Origin: Diphasiastrum complanatum
Taxonomy: Eukaryota > Streptophyta > Lycopodiopsida > Lycopodiales > Lycopodiaceae
Length of the DNA: 64,000 nucleotides
NCBI GenBank assembly: GCA_029204225.1
Contig: CM055103.1
Location: forward strand, 6,880,852-6,944,851
Direction of reading: 5' to 3'
Part shown: in pieces, positions 32,653 to 41,589 of the stretch
How the letters are laid out: the number at the start of each line of letters is the position of its first letter
Position numbering within the stretch: the first letter of the stretch is position 1
Notes under the pieces: model-generated
Database searches by the model: none
What the model saw: the letters and a program-made list of their open reading frames with translations, nothing else
What the model was told of the DNA's origin: nothing
Made by a program: the position numbers and the translations under genes

Positions 32653-33305
32653 TGTGAAAAACTCAGATCCAAAAGATGCTAAAGTTTCATAAAGATCTTG
32701 GCCATGGAAGTTATGCACATCTAGATTGAAAAAATGATAGAAATTGTGATGTTAAGCATACTAAACATCAACTAAACATCAAAATCTGATCATAAGCTTC
32801 CACAAACAGAAACTTGCTGTCCCTGTCCGTACTTCAGAGCCTACAACCTGCATTTCACACGTGTGAAGCCATAGCAACAAAGAAATCACAATTCTAGTGG
32901 CTAGAATGCAAGATATGAACAAAAAAGTGAGAGAGAAGAAGATGGACCTTCAAAGAGCATAACATTCATTCAATAGAATGAAAATGAGATATGTACATAC
33001 TCGTGGAGATGGCTATTTATAGCAGCCATAGTGCCTCTTGGCCACTTGTCTTATGATAGGCTAAAATTGGGGTCCAATAGGATTCACCCATATACCTAGA
33101 AATTTGGTCAAATAGGAATGCACCAAATTATGAGCCAATAGAAGAGCTCCACACTCGACCTCCTCTAATTAATGTGACCTCAAAAGTAGTGTACACATAC
33201 TTTGGGCCTCTACATACATGTATGAACCTATCTCTAACTTTTATTTGGCCATAGGCCTACAAAATCTCAAGTTAGGAAAATACTACTAGTTGACAATTTT
33301 TCACA
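32653..33305 (-). repeat. 3' LTR of the young Copia (653 bp)
   Basis: It has TGTGAAAA at the plus-strand left end and TTTTTCACA at the right end. It has the same length as 37862-38514 and I see no difference between them. It contains TATAAATA (minus, 33021-33014) and the 14-bp palindrome TTCACACGTGTGAA at 32854-32867 with a CACGTG core. Confidence 0.97.
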
Positions 33306-34197
33306 CTCCCTCTTCAACTAGTTTTAGCATAGATTTAGAAAGTACACCAAGACTTGTTCTATGCTTGAAAAATAAGTCCTTTCCCAATGCTTTGGTAAAG
33401 ATATCAGCCACACATTCCTTTGATGGGACATGTTCAAGCTTGATCTCTTTTGCCAACACTTGTTCTCTCACAAAATGGTAAGCCACCTCGATATGTTTGC
33501 TCCTTGCATGGAAAACCGGATTGCTTGCTAGACTTTGGGCTGAAAGGTTGTCACAAAAGATGATTGGACTCTCTGAAAAATCCAGCAAATGAAGCTCCAT
33601 AATCATCCTCTTGATCCACACCATCTCCTTTGTGCATGATGTCAAAGCTTTGTACTCGACCTCACTAGAAGAAAGTGATATAGTTGCTTGTTTCTTCGAC
33701 ATCCATGAGATAGCTCCATCACCTATGAAAATAGCATGTGCATTTAAGGATTTTCTATCCATAAGGTCTCCTGCAAAATCTGAATCTGAAAAACCAAATA
33801 AGTTAGGTGATGAGCCTCTATAAACAATGCCAAAATCTTTTGTTCCCGAGATGTATCTCAAGATCCTCTTTCCTAGTTTCCAATGTTCTATGCTAGGATC
33901 TTGCATGAATTGGCTTAATCTACCAACACAATAAGATAAATCAGGTCTTGTGATGGTTAGATATATAAGAGAACCTATTAGCTTCCTATAGAGAGTAATG
34001 TCCTCGAAGGATCTTTCATTACCTCTTATAGTTAGCTTTACATGTGATTCCATAGGTGTATCAATAGGATTTGCATCTACCATATGAAATCTATTGAGAA
34101 TAGAAATAGCATACTTCTCTTGTGAAATAAAAGTGATTTGAGAAGTTCTAATTACTTCTATTCCTAAGATATAGCTCAAAAGACCAAGATCATGCAC
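33301..34197 (-). CDS. Copia RT C-terminus and RNase H (298 codons), after a one-base frame break
   Basis: This frame continues the polyprotein of 34199-37252 in a phase shifted by one base, so it has no start codon of its own (first codon GTG, Val). It has LGLLSYILGIEV and CVGRLSQFMQDPSIEHWKLG of the RT connection, GFSDSDFAGD (first RNase H Asp), SLSSSEVEYKAL (Glu), IIFCDNLSAQSLA (Asp) and the C-terminal ADIFTKALGKDLF motif. The TGA stop lies in the first bases of the 3' LTR. All RNase H residues are intact. RNase H degrades the RNA template in the particle. With the frame break only an interrupted polyprotein is predicted. Confidence 0.93.
   Translation of the reverse strand: MHDLGLLSYILGIEVIRTSQITFISQEKYAISILNRFHMVDANPIDTPMESHVKLTIRGNERSFEDITLYRKLIGSLIYLTITRPDLSYCVGRLSQFMQDPSIEHWKLGKRILRYISGTKDFGIVYRGSSPNLFGFSDSDFAGDLMDRKSLNAHAIFIGDGAISWMSKKQATISLSSSEVEYKALTSCTKEMVWIKRMIMELHLLDFSESPIIFCDNLSAQSLASNPVFHARSKHIEVAYHFVREQVLAKEIKLEHVPSKECVADIFTKALGKDLFFKHRTSLGVLSKSMLKLVEEGV
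33306..33317 (-). other. Polypurine tract of the young Copia
   Basis: On the minus strand GAAGAGGGAG directly precedes the LTR start TGTGAAAAATTG. It is the plus-strand DNA primer in Copia elements. It overlaps the last codons of RNase H. The same tract precedes the older element's LTR at 32634. Confidence 0.9.
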
Positions 34198-34198
34198 T

Positions 34199-37100
34199 TC
34201 AAATTCCTTTTTTTAGTGCTTTCTTGATATCTTCTATATCTTCCTTGTTCCCTCCACTTAAAATAATGTCATCCACATAAATTAGAAGGATTGTAACATC
34301 ATTAGCACTAATTCTAAAGTAAAGTGAATGATCATACTCACTCATAGTGAAGTTTTGAGAAAGTAGAAAAGAGTTAAGCCTAGCATACCAACTCCTTGGT
34401 GCTTGCTTAAGACCATACAAACTTTTTTGTAGAAAACACACATGATTAGGCTTGCTATGAGAAACATAGCTCTCGGGTTGCTCCATGTAGACTTCCTCTT
34501 CAAGATCACCATTCAAGAAAGCATTAGAAATGTCTAATTGCCAAAGATCCCATCCATAAAGAGTTGCAAGGGAAATGATTACTCTTATGCTCACCATCTT
34601 TGCCACGGGTGCAAAGGTTTCCTCATAGTCAATGCCATGCTCTTGAGCATAACCTTTAGCCACCAACCTTGCCTTCAACTTGTTGATAGATCCATCTTGA
34701 TTTGTCTTTACCTTGAAGATCCATTTGCATCCAATTGCACTTTTGCCCTTTGGAAGCTCCACCAATCTCCATGTGTTGTTCTTCATAAGTGCTTTAAACT
34801 CAAGATCCATTGCTTGGATCCATTCCTCTTCTTGCCTTGCTTCATCTACACATGAAGGTACATCAAAAGAAGTTAGGAAAGCATAGTTGGATCCATCCAC
34901 CACTTGCTTACCTTTGCCATCATAAGTGAGCCTTGAGGGTTTCACTTTATGCCTTGGAGTTCTCCTTGGAATTTGACTTGAAGAGGCTTCTTCAACATCC
35001 ACATCCAATGTGTCATCAACTCCATTGTCATCAAGCACATTAGTTGCAACAACACCATCATCACTTGAAACAACTTTTGGAATGTTACCTTCATCAAAAA
35101 TGACATCCCTACTTGTGAACACTTTCTTGATTGAAGGAACATAAATCCTATATGCTTTGCTTACTTCACTATAACCAACAAAAATGCCCTTTCTTGAAGA
35201 TGGATCCTCCTTAGTTCTATCATCAAGAGTAATGTTGAAGTAGCAAATGCATCCAAAAGTTCTTAGAAACTTGACATTAGGCTTCGTACCAAACAAAGCT
35301 TCAAAAGGGGTTTTTCCTTCCAATACAACACTTGGCCATCTATTGCATAGGAAATTTGCACACAACAAAGCATCACTCCAAAAAGGTTTAGGAAGATTAG
35401 CATTCAATCTCATTGCCTTTGCACTCTCACACAAGGTTCTATTCTTCCTCTCGGCCACTCCATTTTGTTGTGGTGTTCTTGGACATGTGTACTCCCTCTT
35501 GATCCCATGCTCATCGCAAAAGGCTTTGAATTTGTTAGAAATGTATTCACCACCATTGTCGCTCCTCAAGCATTTGATTTTGGTTGTAAATTGAGTCTCA
35601 ATAGCAACTTTGAACTTGACAAACACATCAAACACCTCATCCTTGCTCTTTAGTAGATAAACCCAACAAAATCTACTAAAATCATCAATGAAAGTTACAT
35701 ACATCTTAGCACCTCCATTGCTAATTGTAGTAACACCATGAATATCCGAATGCAAGAGAGAAAAAGGCATCTTAGATCTAGATATAGATCTAGTATATGG
35801 CAATCTATGTGATTTAGACAAAGCACATTCTTCACAAACATGATTCAAGCAAGTAAGAGACTTGGGAAGTCCCCTTACTACCTCCTTTTTGGCTATTACC
35901 TCCAAGGCCTTGTAGTTGAGATGTCCCATCCTTTTATGCCATACCTCTTGAATTGACATTTGTTCATTTGCCATGCATCCAACTTGGTTAGCAACAACAC
36001 ATGCATCAAGCTTGAACAATTTCCCTTGCCTTTTCCCTTTTGCAATGATACTACACCCCTTTTTGATCAAGCAAGCATCACCATCAAACTCAACTTTGAA
36101 TCCTTTGTCAAGCATTTGGCTTACACTAAGTAAGTTCTTGGTAATGGATGGAATGAGCAAAACATCTTTCAATTCTATATTCCTATTTGTAGAAAGTGAA
36201 ATAGGAATTGTGCCAATCCCCTTGATTGCACACTCACCATCATTTGCGGTATAGATTACCTTCCTATCACCATCAAATGCCATTAAAGATGAAAAATACT
36301 CTTTATGATATGTCATATGAGAAGTGGCTCCACTATCAATCCACCAAGGATCAATGTCTCCATGATTAGCCAACAAGCAAGATGACATAACAAAAGCATC
36401 ATTTGAAAGAAGCTCATCCCCACCCTCATCAATAGTTAGATTGGTTTGCTTTTCCCCTTGATCCCTCTTTTTCTTAAAACAATCACTAGCAAAATGCCCT
36501 TTGACTCCACAATAGAAACATTTTAGCTTAGATCTATCCTTCTTTTTGCCAAAAGTAGAGTGCTCACCTTGGTCTTGCCCTTTAGACCAATTGCTTTTAC
36601 CTTTGCCCTTGAACTTGCCTTTAGAGAACATTGCCTCCTCTTCTCCTCCTTGAGATGTAGAAGATGCTCCCACTCTTGCTTGCAACCTGAATTCTTCAGC
36701 CAACAAGACCTCTTGCAAGTCTCCAACACTTGGTAAACATTTTTGGATAGCATAACTTTGAACAAGATTAGCATGATCATCCAACAAGCCATTGAGAATC
36801 ACTTGAACAAGCTCCTCATTATTTATGCCATCATTAATGCATGCTAACTCATCATTCAATGCTTTAACTCTCAAAACAAAAGCATGTCCATTCTCACTCT
36901 TCTTTTGCATACAAGAAAAGATTTGCCTTCTTAAAGTCAACACTCTAGAAGTAGACTTGGATTCATAAACCTTCTTCAAGGCTTCCCAAGCTTCACTAGA
37001 TGATGTGCACTTACCAACCTCTTTGATAAGCTCATTTGTCACATTCATCTTGATCATGTGAAGGGCTTTCTTTGCCCTCTTGTCATACCTCAATTGTTCT

Positions 37101-37252
37101 TGAGGTGCCAAAGGTCTCTCCTCCACACCTACAACAATATCCATCAACTCATTCATCTCAAGCAAAGACTCCATCCTTACTTTCCAAGTAGAATAGTTGA
37201 GGGAGGTAAGCCTATCATTGCTTTCCAACATGTAGCCTCCATTTGTAGCCAT
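34199..37252 (-). CDS. Copia Gag-PR-IN-RT polyprotein (1017 codons)
   Basis: The frame starts at ATG 37252 after the leader. Domains in order: UBN2-type Gag (about 1-230), CCHC knuckle CFYCGVKGHFASDC (about 245-258), protease WWIDSGATSHMT (about 300), pre-integrase HKRMGHLNY (about 436), integrase with D of LLHSDIHG (about 504), D of RSDNGGEY (about 564) and E of NGVAERKN (about 599), then RT from NNTWRLVELPKG through FAPVAKM (about 880) and AFLNGDLEEEVYM to LLIYVDDIILSG (about 992). It ends early at KKALKKGI because an A7 run adds one base, and the RNase H half follows at 33301-34197. The polyprotein assembles particles and carries out reverse transcription and integration. Apart from that one base it looks fully functional. 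Confidence 0.97.
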   Translation of the reverse strand: MATNGGYMLESNDRLTSLNYSTWKVRMESLLEMNELMDIVVGVEERPLAPQEQLRYDKRAKKALHMIKMNVTNELIKEVGKCTSSSEAWEALKKVYESKSTSRVLTLRRQIFSCMQKKSENGHAFVLRVKALNDELACINDGINNEELVQVILNGLLDDHANLVQSYAIQKCLPSVGDLQEVLLAEEFRLQARVGASSTSQGGEEEAMFSKGKFKGKGKSNWSKGQDQGEHSTFGKKKDRSKLKCFYCGVKGHFASDCFKKKRDQGEKQTNLTIDEGGDELLSNDAFVMSSCLLANHGDIDPWWIDSGATSHMTYHKEYFSSLMAFDGDRKVIYTANDGECAIKGIGTIPISLSTNRNIELKDVLLIPSITKNLLSVSQMLDKGFKVEFDGDACLIKKGCSIIAKGKRQGKLFKLDACVVANQVGCMANEQMSIQEVWHKRMGHLNYKALEVIAKKEVVRGLPKSLTCLNHVCEECALSKSHRLPYTRSISRSKMPFSLLHSDIHGVTTISNGGAKMYVTFIDDFSRFCWVYLLKSKDEVFDVFVKFKVAIETQFTTKIKCLRSDNGGEYISNKFKAFCDEHGIKREYTCPRTPQQNGVAERKNRTLCESAKAMRLNANLPKPFWSDALLCANFLCNRWPSVVLEGKTPFEALFGTKPNVKFLRTFGCICYFNITLDDRTKEDPSSRKGIFVGYSEVSKAYRIYVPSIKKVFTSRDVIFDEGNIPKVVSSDDGVVATNVLDDNGVDDTLDVDVEEASSSQIPRRTPRHKVKPSRLTYDGKGKQVVDGSNYAFLTSFDVPSCVDEARQEEEWIQAMDLEFKALMKNNTWRLVELPKGKSAIGCKWIFKVKTNQDGSINKLKARLVAKGYAQEHGIDYEETFAPVAKMVSIRVIISLATLYGWDLWQLDISNAFLNGDLEEEVYMEQPESYVSHSKPNHVCFLQKSLYGLKQAPRSWYARLNSFLLSQNFTMSEYDHSLYFRISANDVTILLIYVDDIILSGGNKEDIEDIKKALKKGI

Positions 37253-37849
37253 GTTGCAATGATTGATCTCTGATCTTTGACCTGTTCCAATGCACTAAAC
37301 ACTCTCTTGAATCAACAAATGAAACACAAGAAGAAATCACAAAGATTTGGAACCTAAAACCTTACTTTTTCTCTCTTTTCCTCACTTTTTCCTTAATTTT
37401 AGCCACTAGTTTTATGATTTCTTGATCAAACCAAGACCAAACCTCAATATACTTGCTTTTCCCTCACTCCTAAGATTGAAATACACTCTTGAATCATTCA
37501 GCAAACTGAAAATCAGAGGGTTACATCAATTTTGAAGTTTTTGACATGAAGAAGCAAGAAATTGAATCAAAAAACTATATGCTAGAATGGAAAACTAATA
37601 GGATCTTGTTGGATCTTGCATCTCCCTCTTTCCAAAACAATTTTTGTCTCCTTATTCTGATAAGTACAGAGGGAATTCGCCCTACTTCAATTGAAATGCA
37701 TACAAATGATGTTTTGATCACAAAGATCCAATTTCTACACATAAATCAACAAGATTTTTAGCTAGAAACTTGATTGGAATGCTACAAAAGCAAACTCGCC
37801 CACAAATCTCTTCTAAATCTGGCAAAACCTGCACATTTGGCCGCCTAAT

Positions 37850-37861
37850 GCTCTGATACCA
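37850..37861 (-). other. Primer-binding site for initiator-Met tRNA
   Basis: Minus-strand TGGTATCAGAGC starts at the base adjoining the 5' LTR. It is the standard plant Copia PBS, complementary to the 3' end of initiator methionine tRNA. Confidence 0.95.
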
Positions 37862-38514
37862 TGTGAAAAACTCAGATCCAAAAGATGCTAAAGTTTCATA
37901 AAGATCTTGGCCATGGAAGTTATGCACATCTAGATTGAAAAAATGATAGAAATTGTGATGTTAAGCATACTAAACATCAACTAAACATCAAAATCTGATC
38001 ATAAGCTTCCACAAACAGAAACTTGCTGTCCCTGTCCGTACTTCAGAGCCTACAACCTGCATTTCACACGTGTGAAGCCATAGCAACAAAGAAATCACAA
38101 TTCTAGTGGCTAGAATGCAAGATATGAACAAAAAAGTGAGAGAGAAGAAGATGGACCTTCAAAGAGCATAACATTCATTCAATAGAATGAAAATGAGATA
38201 TGTACATACTCGTGGAGATGGCTATTTATAGCAGCCATAGTGCCTCTTGGCCACTTGTCTTATGATAGGCTAAAATTGGGGTCCAATAGGATTCACCCAT
38301 ATACCTAGAAATTTGGTCAAATAGGAATGCACCAAATTATGAGCCAATAGAAGAGCTCCACACTCGACCTCCTCTAATTAATGTGACCTCAAAAGTAGTG
38401 TACACATACTTTGGGCCTCTACATACATGTATGAACCTATCTCTAACTTTTATTTGGCCATAGGCCTACAAAATCTCAAGTTAGGAAAATACTACTAGTT
38501 GACAATTTTTCACA
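37862..38514 (-). repeat. 5' LTR of the young Copia (653 bp), contains the promoter
   Basis: It is identical on reading to 32653-33305. Its outer end is TGTGAAAAATTG on the minus strand and its inner end is TTTTTCACA joined to the PBS. The U3 region should be at high coordinates and the R/U5 part towards 37862. Confidence 0.97.
38223..38230 (-). promoter_or_regulatory. TATA box of the young Copia 5' LTR
   Basis: Minus-strand TATAAATA in the context GCTGCTATAAATAGCCATC matches the plant TATA consensus. Transcription would start about 25-35 bases further on, near 38195, leaving about 330 bases of R and U5. The palindrome TTCACACGTGTGAA at 38063-38076 then lies within the transcribed part. Confidence 0.7.
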
Positions 38515-38519
38515 CGAGT
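38515..38519. repeat. Right target-site duplication CGAGT
   Basis: It matches 32648-32652 exactly and adjoins the 5' LTR of the young Copia. Confidence 0.95.
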
Positions 38520-38910
38520 TTCATCATTTTGTCAATATTTCCATATTTGGCATATTGAGGCCAAAACTTGTTTGAGACTTAGAGATAAATTTTTTGAAGT
38601 TATATTAGTCTAAAATACATTCAATAAACACTTTTGGAAAGTGTGGGAAAGTTAGAATGTGAGTTTGAGTAGATTCAAATTTGAATAATTGGGTACATTG
38701 AATCAAGACCCAAAAATAGTAGAGTTTTAATTTTGGAGGGAAAGCCAAGTGGCCAAATAGGGTTTGGACTTGCTGTAAAAGGATGTAACTCGTGGAGAGA
38801 GTGATCTTCTCTCTTCTCTATCTCATTTCATGCTTATACATGGTTCTCTTGGGTTCTACTATCCATTGGTGCACACTACTTGTGATTGGAAGCAATTCTG
38901 TGTGTAGAAT
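38520..38910 (+). repeat. Continuation of the older Copia 3' LTR after the nested insertion
   Basis: The sequence follows directly from the CGAGT target site at 32652 once the young element is removed. It is non-coding, with a CTCGTGGAGAG motif near 38792 like the CTCGTGGAGATGG stretch of the young LTR. The 3' limit is not defined, and 38910 is a guess. Confidence 0.5.
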
Positions 38911-38929
38911 GATTCTTAAGCATGGGATG

Positions 38930-39080
38930 CATGCTTGGGGAGGAGGGCCATGCATCATTTTCCCATACATGCATCCTCTCCCCAAGTTTTTTAAGTTCAC
39001 AATATGTGTATGCATGGGTCAGGGGAGGAGCATGCATGGGTGCACCCATACACATGCGCAAAACTGTACGTAAGTTTAAA
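38930..39080. repeat. GCATGCAT-rich imperfect repeats
   Basis: Repeated GCATG, ATGCATG and GGGGAGGA-GC motifs give two loosely related halves (38925-38990 and 39005-39055). The inverted similarity of GGGGAGGAGGGCCATGCATC and CATGCATCCTCTCCCC suggests a hairpin. No coding content. Confidence 0.4.
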
Positions 39081-39104
39081 TATATATATAGACAAGAAGT
39101 AGGA

Positions 39105-39144
39105 GCTGAACCTCCCACCGCGGCGGGAGATTCAGCCAGGGCAT

Positions 39145-39223
<79 letters not shown>

Positions 39224-40130
39224 GTTAGAGCCCTCTTTGAACCTCCCGAGGTGAGAGGTTCAGCGAGGTGTTTTTTTAAATATATAAACCAAAAAAAAGT
39301 TTGGGGCTGAACTTACATATAGAGGCGAGCAAGCCAACAGAAATATGCGTTACAGATCAAGCTTGGGAATGAATCGACATCCAGAATAGATTGAGCAAAT
39401 GAGATAATCACGGAATGGGTAATGCTCTGTAAGCATAGTACTGATTGTGCTTATGAAAGTGGAGAGACAGATCTGAGTAGTGTGTAAGCAAAAGTGGCGG
39501 AGAGAGATCAGAGAAATGACAGGCTCAAGTTCATAAGTAAGCTAGTTAGATTCGGTGTTGTCTTGCTATGGTTCTGTGGTGCTTCTCTTTCTACTCTCAA
39601 AAAAAGAAACAAATGAGAGGAATAAACATATATAGAACCCTGCCAAGTCACTGATCCGTGCATATGCGTTTCAAAAACCAGTTTCAAATAGTAACAAGGT
39701 TTGGATCAGTGACGAGGCAAAAATGAATTAGCGGGAGGTCCACAGAGGATTTTTTAATGAAAAAAAAAAAGGCTCTGGACCTCCCGCCGCTCCAGAAAGG
39801 TTTTTTTTTCAATAAAAAAAAGCTCAAAAAAAATATTTCAAAAGCTTAACCTAAACATATCATTTTTATAAAATTCGATAGATGAAAATTTGAAAGTTTG
39901 AAGACAAAAAAAAAAAGCTCTAAATGTAAAAAACTAAGGTGAATTGTTAAGGGTGAGGCCCTTTATTTATACTTATTTTAGTGGTAGTTGCCCATTTTGC
40001 TTATGGATAAATCCACTGCCACATGTCACTAGTTCAGCGAGGGCCTCTTCAAAGATCAAAACGAAAACTCATTTGTGTTTTTAAAAATAACAAAGTCTTA
40101 GTTGAACCTCCCGCTGTGGCGGGAGGTTCA
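39105..40130. repeat. Family of four GGGAGGTTCA palindromes
   Basis: There are four inverted repeats built on one core. 39105-39136 has arms GCTGAACCTCCC and GGGAGATTCAGC. 39238-39262 has TGAACCTC and GAGGTTCA. 39731-39790 has GCGGGAGGTCCA and TGGACCTCCCGC with a 33-base spacer. 40103-40130 has TGAACCTCCCGC and GCGGGAGGTTCA, perfect around TGTG. The sequence between them is AT-rich. They could be termini of small transposons or hairpin-forming RNA elements. No family is recognised. Confidence 0.75.
39147..39220. repeat. (AT)n microsatellite, about 74 bp
   Basis: Uninterrupted AT dinucleotides lie between the first and second members of the palindrome family. Confidence 0.97.
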
Positions 40131-40260
40131 TCCCCAACTCTGAATTTTTAAGGAATAATTGTGAAGGTTGGGCCCTTTTGTTTATATATTCTTGTGGTCA
40201 AATTCCCATTTTGATTATGGGATAAATCATATGCCATGTGTCAATGCTGTGTTGAATTCT
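39940..40260. repeat. Diverged tandem duplication, period about 205 bp
   Basis: GGTGAATTGTTAAGGGTGAG, GCCCTTTATTTATACTTATT and GCCCATTTTGCTTATGGATA at 39940-40040 recur in altered form at about 40150-40250 (TAATTGTGAAGGTTGGGCCC, CCCATTTTGATTATGGGATA). Each copy lies just after a member of the palindrome family, so the palindrome is probably part of the unit. Confidence 0.6.
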
Positions 40261-40499
40261 CAAAAAACCAAAAACAAGTGGTTTTTGATTTTTTGGAATG
40301 CAACCTTAATACAAATGTGAGTCTTTACTCACAGTTGTGGGAAATGGTCGAATTTTACAATGTACATATACTTGTAAATTCTATTGTGCATCCAAAACTA
40401 CTTATGAGATTATTGTTCTTCTTCCTTGTGCTCTCCTCCCTTTGTGTTTTTCTCCCCTTGTGCTTTCCTCCCTTTGCATGTTTTTCATAAGACATAAAA

Positions 40500-41290
40500 G
40501 ATGCATACAAAACATAAAAACATAAAGAATTTTTAAGGACACAAAAGTGAAAATTAGTAAAATTAAATCTGAAGAACACTAAATGCTTACCACATAAAAA
40601 TAGAAATTATAAAATAAAAATACACAAAAATAAAAGAATAAAATAGATAAAGAAATACAATAGTAAATAGAGTAAGTCAAAAAGTAAAACTAAACTAAAA
40701 TTGCAATAAAAAATAAAAAATCAAAATCAAAATTGAAAAAAATTAAAAGAATAAATAAATAGCATACACATAATAATAATATCAATAGATTACAATTTTA
40801 GAAAGAAAATAAATCAAATTAAAATAGAATTAAAATAGTAATGATATAACGAAAAATAAAATGTGACAATTGAAAAACTATAAATTTTTTGAAAATAGAA
40901 TACTTAATAAAATATTAATATAACATAATAAATAAATAAAAATAAAAATAAAGAATGCAATAGTTAAAACAAAAACCAGAATAAAATCAAAAAATAAATA
41001 AAAGCAAAAATCACATAATAATAATATCAATAAATTGAATATAAAAAAATGGAATAAAATCAAAATAAAATCAGAAAATAAAAAAATAATATAATTAAAA
41101 AATAAAATCATAATGAATACAATAAAATCAAAAAAGTTAATAAAATTAAAAAAAATACAATGTATATTATAACATATAATAAAAAATTAACAAAAAAACA
41201 TTTAATTTTGTAAAATAACAATAAAAATAAAATTCATGCAATTGAGAAAAAAAAAACCTCAAAGAAATAATAAAAACCAATAACAAAAGT
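40500..41290. repeat. A-rich low-complexity tract (AAAAT/AATAAA type)
   Basis: About 800 bp are over 80 percent A+T with strong A-strand bias and many AAATA and AATAAAA words. Apparent ORFs on the opposite strand are low-complexity Phe/Leu/Ile runs and are not genes. Confidence 0.85.
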
Positions 41291-41452
41291 TACAAGAAAA
41301 ATAGAAAGTGGGAAGCCAATTCTAAGGGCCAAGGGCTACGAACTAAAAGGTGAACGACTAAGGGCCAAGGGCTAAGGGCAAATGGACAATGGCGGATGCG
41401 ATTTTTTGGCAAGCATTTCTCGACGAGCATGTCAAGACGAGCAGATTTTGGT

Positions 41453-41580
41453 GAGCAATATTAAGATACATTGTACGATGGCGAGCACTTCTCTAATATG
41501 AGGATTTTTTTTTGACGAGCAATATTATGATATATTGTACGATGGCGAGCACTTCTCTATTATGAGAATTTTTCAATACT
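41453..41580. repeat. 64-bp tandem duplication
   Basis: GAGCAATATTAAGATACATT and the following GTACGATGGCGAGCACTTCT at 41453 repeat at 41517 with few changes. A GGGCCAAGGGCTA motif is also doubled just upstream (41326-41375). Confidence 0.85.
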
Positions 41581-41589
41581 ATTATTTTT

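Larger units (their letters stand above)
32653..38514 (-). mobile_element. Young, structurally complete Copia retrotransposon (5862 bp)
   Basis: The element is delimited by 653-bp LTRs at 32653-33305 and 37862-38514 that show no difference on base-by-base reading, and by CGAGT duplications on both sides. On the minus strand the order is 5' LTR, PBS TGGTATCAGAGC, leader of about 600 bp, Gag-PR-IN-RT-RH polyprotein, polypurine tract, 3' LTR. All catalytic signatures are present. The only defect found is a one-base gain in an A7 run at the RT/RNase H junction. Identical LTRs mean a very recent insertion. It landed inside the 3' LTR of a related, oppositely oriented older Copia. Confidence 0.97.

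Noticed and set aside
34199-34225. Programmed -1 frameshift on the A AAA AAA heptamer of the young Copia
   Set aside because: RNase H lies in the +1 frame, not -1, and the related copy at 11995 has no shift, so a single-base gain or a sequencing error is simpler.
37850-37861. tRNA gene fragment at TGGTATCAGAGC sites (also 24124 and 56112)
   Set aside because: Position directly beside LTR ends identifies them as primer-binding sites.
38818-39254. Overlapping ORFs around the GCATG repeats and (AT)n tract
   Set aside because: They are repeat-derived frames on both strands with Ile-Tyr runs and no domain.
40878-41111. Minus-strand 77-codon Phe/Leu/Ile-rich ORF as a membrane protein
   Set aside because: It is encoded by A-rich low-complexity DNA and has no start context or homology.
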